Position numbers and translations under genes: made by a program. Positions 6,239-6,839 of a DNA stretch of 6,839 nucleotides are shown here, piece by piece. The stretch is from Chloroflexota bacterium (GTDB lineage: Bacteria > Chloroflexota > Dehalococcoidia > SM23-28-2 > HRBIN24). Below the pieces are notes generated by a model. It saw only the letters and a list, made by a program, of their open reading frames with translations. It was not told the origin of the DNA and did not search any database. Every line of letters begins with the position of its first letter. Position 1 is the first letter of the stretch. The stretch covers positions 1 through 6,839 of the forward strand of contig JAUQPQ010000079.1 in assembly GCA_030550295.1 (NCBI GenBank), written 5' to 3'.

Positions 6239-6839
6239 TTAACGGATGAGACGCCTCCGCATGAGAGCCAGGGCCAAAAGATAGAATAAAAAGGCTGCCA
6301 AAGCCATCCACGCCACATCGGCTAAAAGGCCCCATCCTATGCCGCCTGTGACCAGAGCCCTATGGGCATTGGCAGCATGGGATGCTGGCGCCCACCAGGC
6401 AGCCTTCCCCACCCACGAAGGGAGCTTGTCCAAGGGGAAGAAAGCACCAGAAAGCCAGAACTGGGGGGTAATATAGACGGCGAAAAAGTAGTTGAGGGAG
6501 CTGATGGAGCGGGCGATGGCCGTGTACGATAAGGATACGGCGCCGAAAAGGAAACCAGCTACCACCCCTACTAAAGGCACCAAAAGGGCCCACAGGGACT
6601 GCACCGTCCCAAAGGCGGCGATGACGGCCAAGATGTATATGCTAGATATAACGCCCCGTGTGGCTGCCCACCCCACCTCGCCGGTGGTGACGTCGTCCAC
6701 CGAGAGGGGGGTGGCGAGCATCGCCTCAAAGGTGCGCAGGTTCTCCATGCGAAAATACGAGCCCCAGCCCGCCTCGGCGGAGGCGGCCCACATGGGGAAG
6801 ACGGCCAAAAGCCCTGGGGCCACAAAGTCCAGGTAGCTC
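6239..6839 (-). CDS. ABC-2 type transporter permease (NodJ/DrrB-like), 5' end outside the window
   Basis: Membrane-spanning subunit of an ABC exporter; it would pair with an ATPase presumably encoded upstream, beyond the right edge. The frame is open to the edge and 199 residues plus the stop are visible, so roughly 60 residues are missing from a usual 250-260. The visible part starts SYLDFVAPGLLA, the conserved entry to the second membrane span in NodJ/DrrB-type permeases, so the GTG at 6823 is internal and not the start. It continues with a cytoplasmic loop ending LATPLSVDDVTTGE (41-54) and hydrophobic segments near 58-78, 82-105, 113-135 and 170-192. The loop FFPLDKLPSWVGKAAWWAP (133-151), followed by a short helix with HR, is the ABC-2 signature after the fifth span. 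The protein ends in a basic RRRLIR tail. Cargo (drug, polysaccharide, lipid) cannot be read from the permease alone. Confidence 0.88.
   Translation of the reverse strand, partial: SYLDFVAPGLLAVFPMWAASAEAGWGSYFRMENLRTFEAMLATPLSVDDVTTGEVGWAATRGVISSIYILAVIAAFGTVQSLWALLVPLVGVVAGFLFGAVSLSYTAIARSISSLNYFFAVYITPQFWLSGAFFPLDKLPSWVGKAAWWAPASHAANAHRALVTGGIGWGLLADVAWMALAAFLFYLLALALMRRRLIR

Overview
The window is a densely packed stretch of bacterial chromosome. It is GC-rich (roughly 60%), and every supported gene lies on the minus strand. Read in the direction of transcription, from high to low coordinates, the order is: the 3' part of an ABC-2 exporter permease (NodJ/DrrB-like), a class I glutamine amidotransferase of the peptidase C26/PuuD type, DNA gyrase subunit A, an Hsp20-family small heat-shock protein, the ATP-dependent protease LonA, and the first codons of a MarC-family membrane protein that runs off the left edge. 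Protein style and GC content would fit a thermophilic or moderately thermophilic lineage such as Chloroflexota. That placement is a guess from memory of these families and was not tested by any search.

Right part (about 5530-6839): the permease stops 9 bases before the amidotransferase start, so the two probably share a transcript. The permease lacks roughly its first 60 residues, which lie beyond the window. Between the amidotransferase and gyrA is the only real intergenic space, 82 bases. It holds a plausible sigma70-type promoter (TGGAAA, 17-base spacer, TATGAT) whose -10 element sits in a perfect 8-base inverted repeat, followed by a good ribosome binding site for gyrA. No T-run follows the repeat on the minus strand, so read-through from the upstream pair remains possible.

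Left part (1-5448): gyrA, hsp20, lon and marC are spaced like one operon. There are 3 bases between gyrA and hsp20, and about 20 between hsp20 and the preferred lon start. The lon/marC junction is 11 bases, or a GTGA overlap if marC starts at its upstream GTG. The cassette puts a DNA-topology enzyme, a holdase chaperone and a protein-quality-control protease under what looks like common control.

All complete genes appear intact with their catalytic residues. The main points for a second look are: the unusual quinolone-determining residues of GyrA (Asp and Pro at the E. coli Ser83 and Ala84 positions, Glu at Asp87), the palindrome over the candidate gyrA promoter, the likely mis-assigned lon start, and the gyrA-hsp20-lon gene order. 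I see no CRISPR array, insertion sequence, tRNA, rRNA or clearly novel system.
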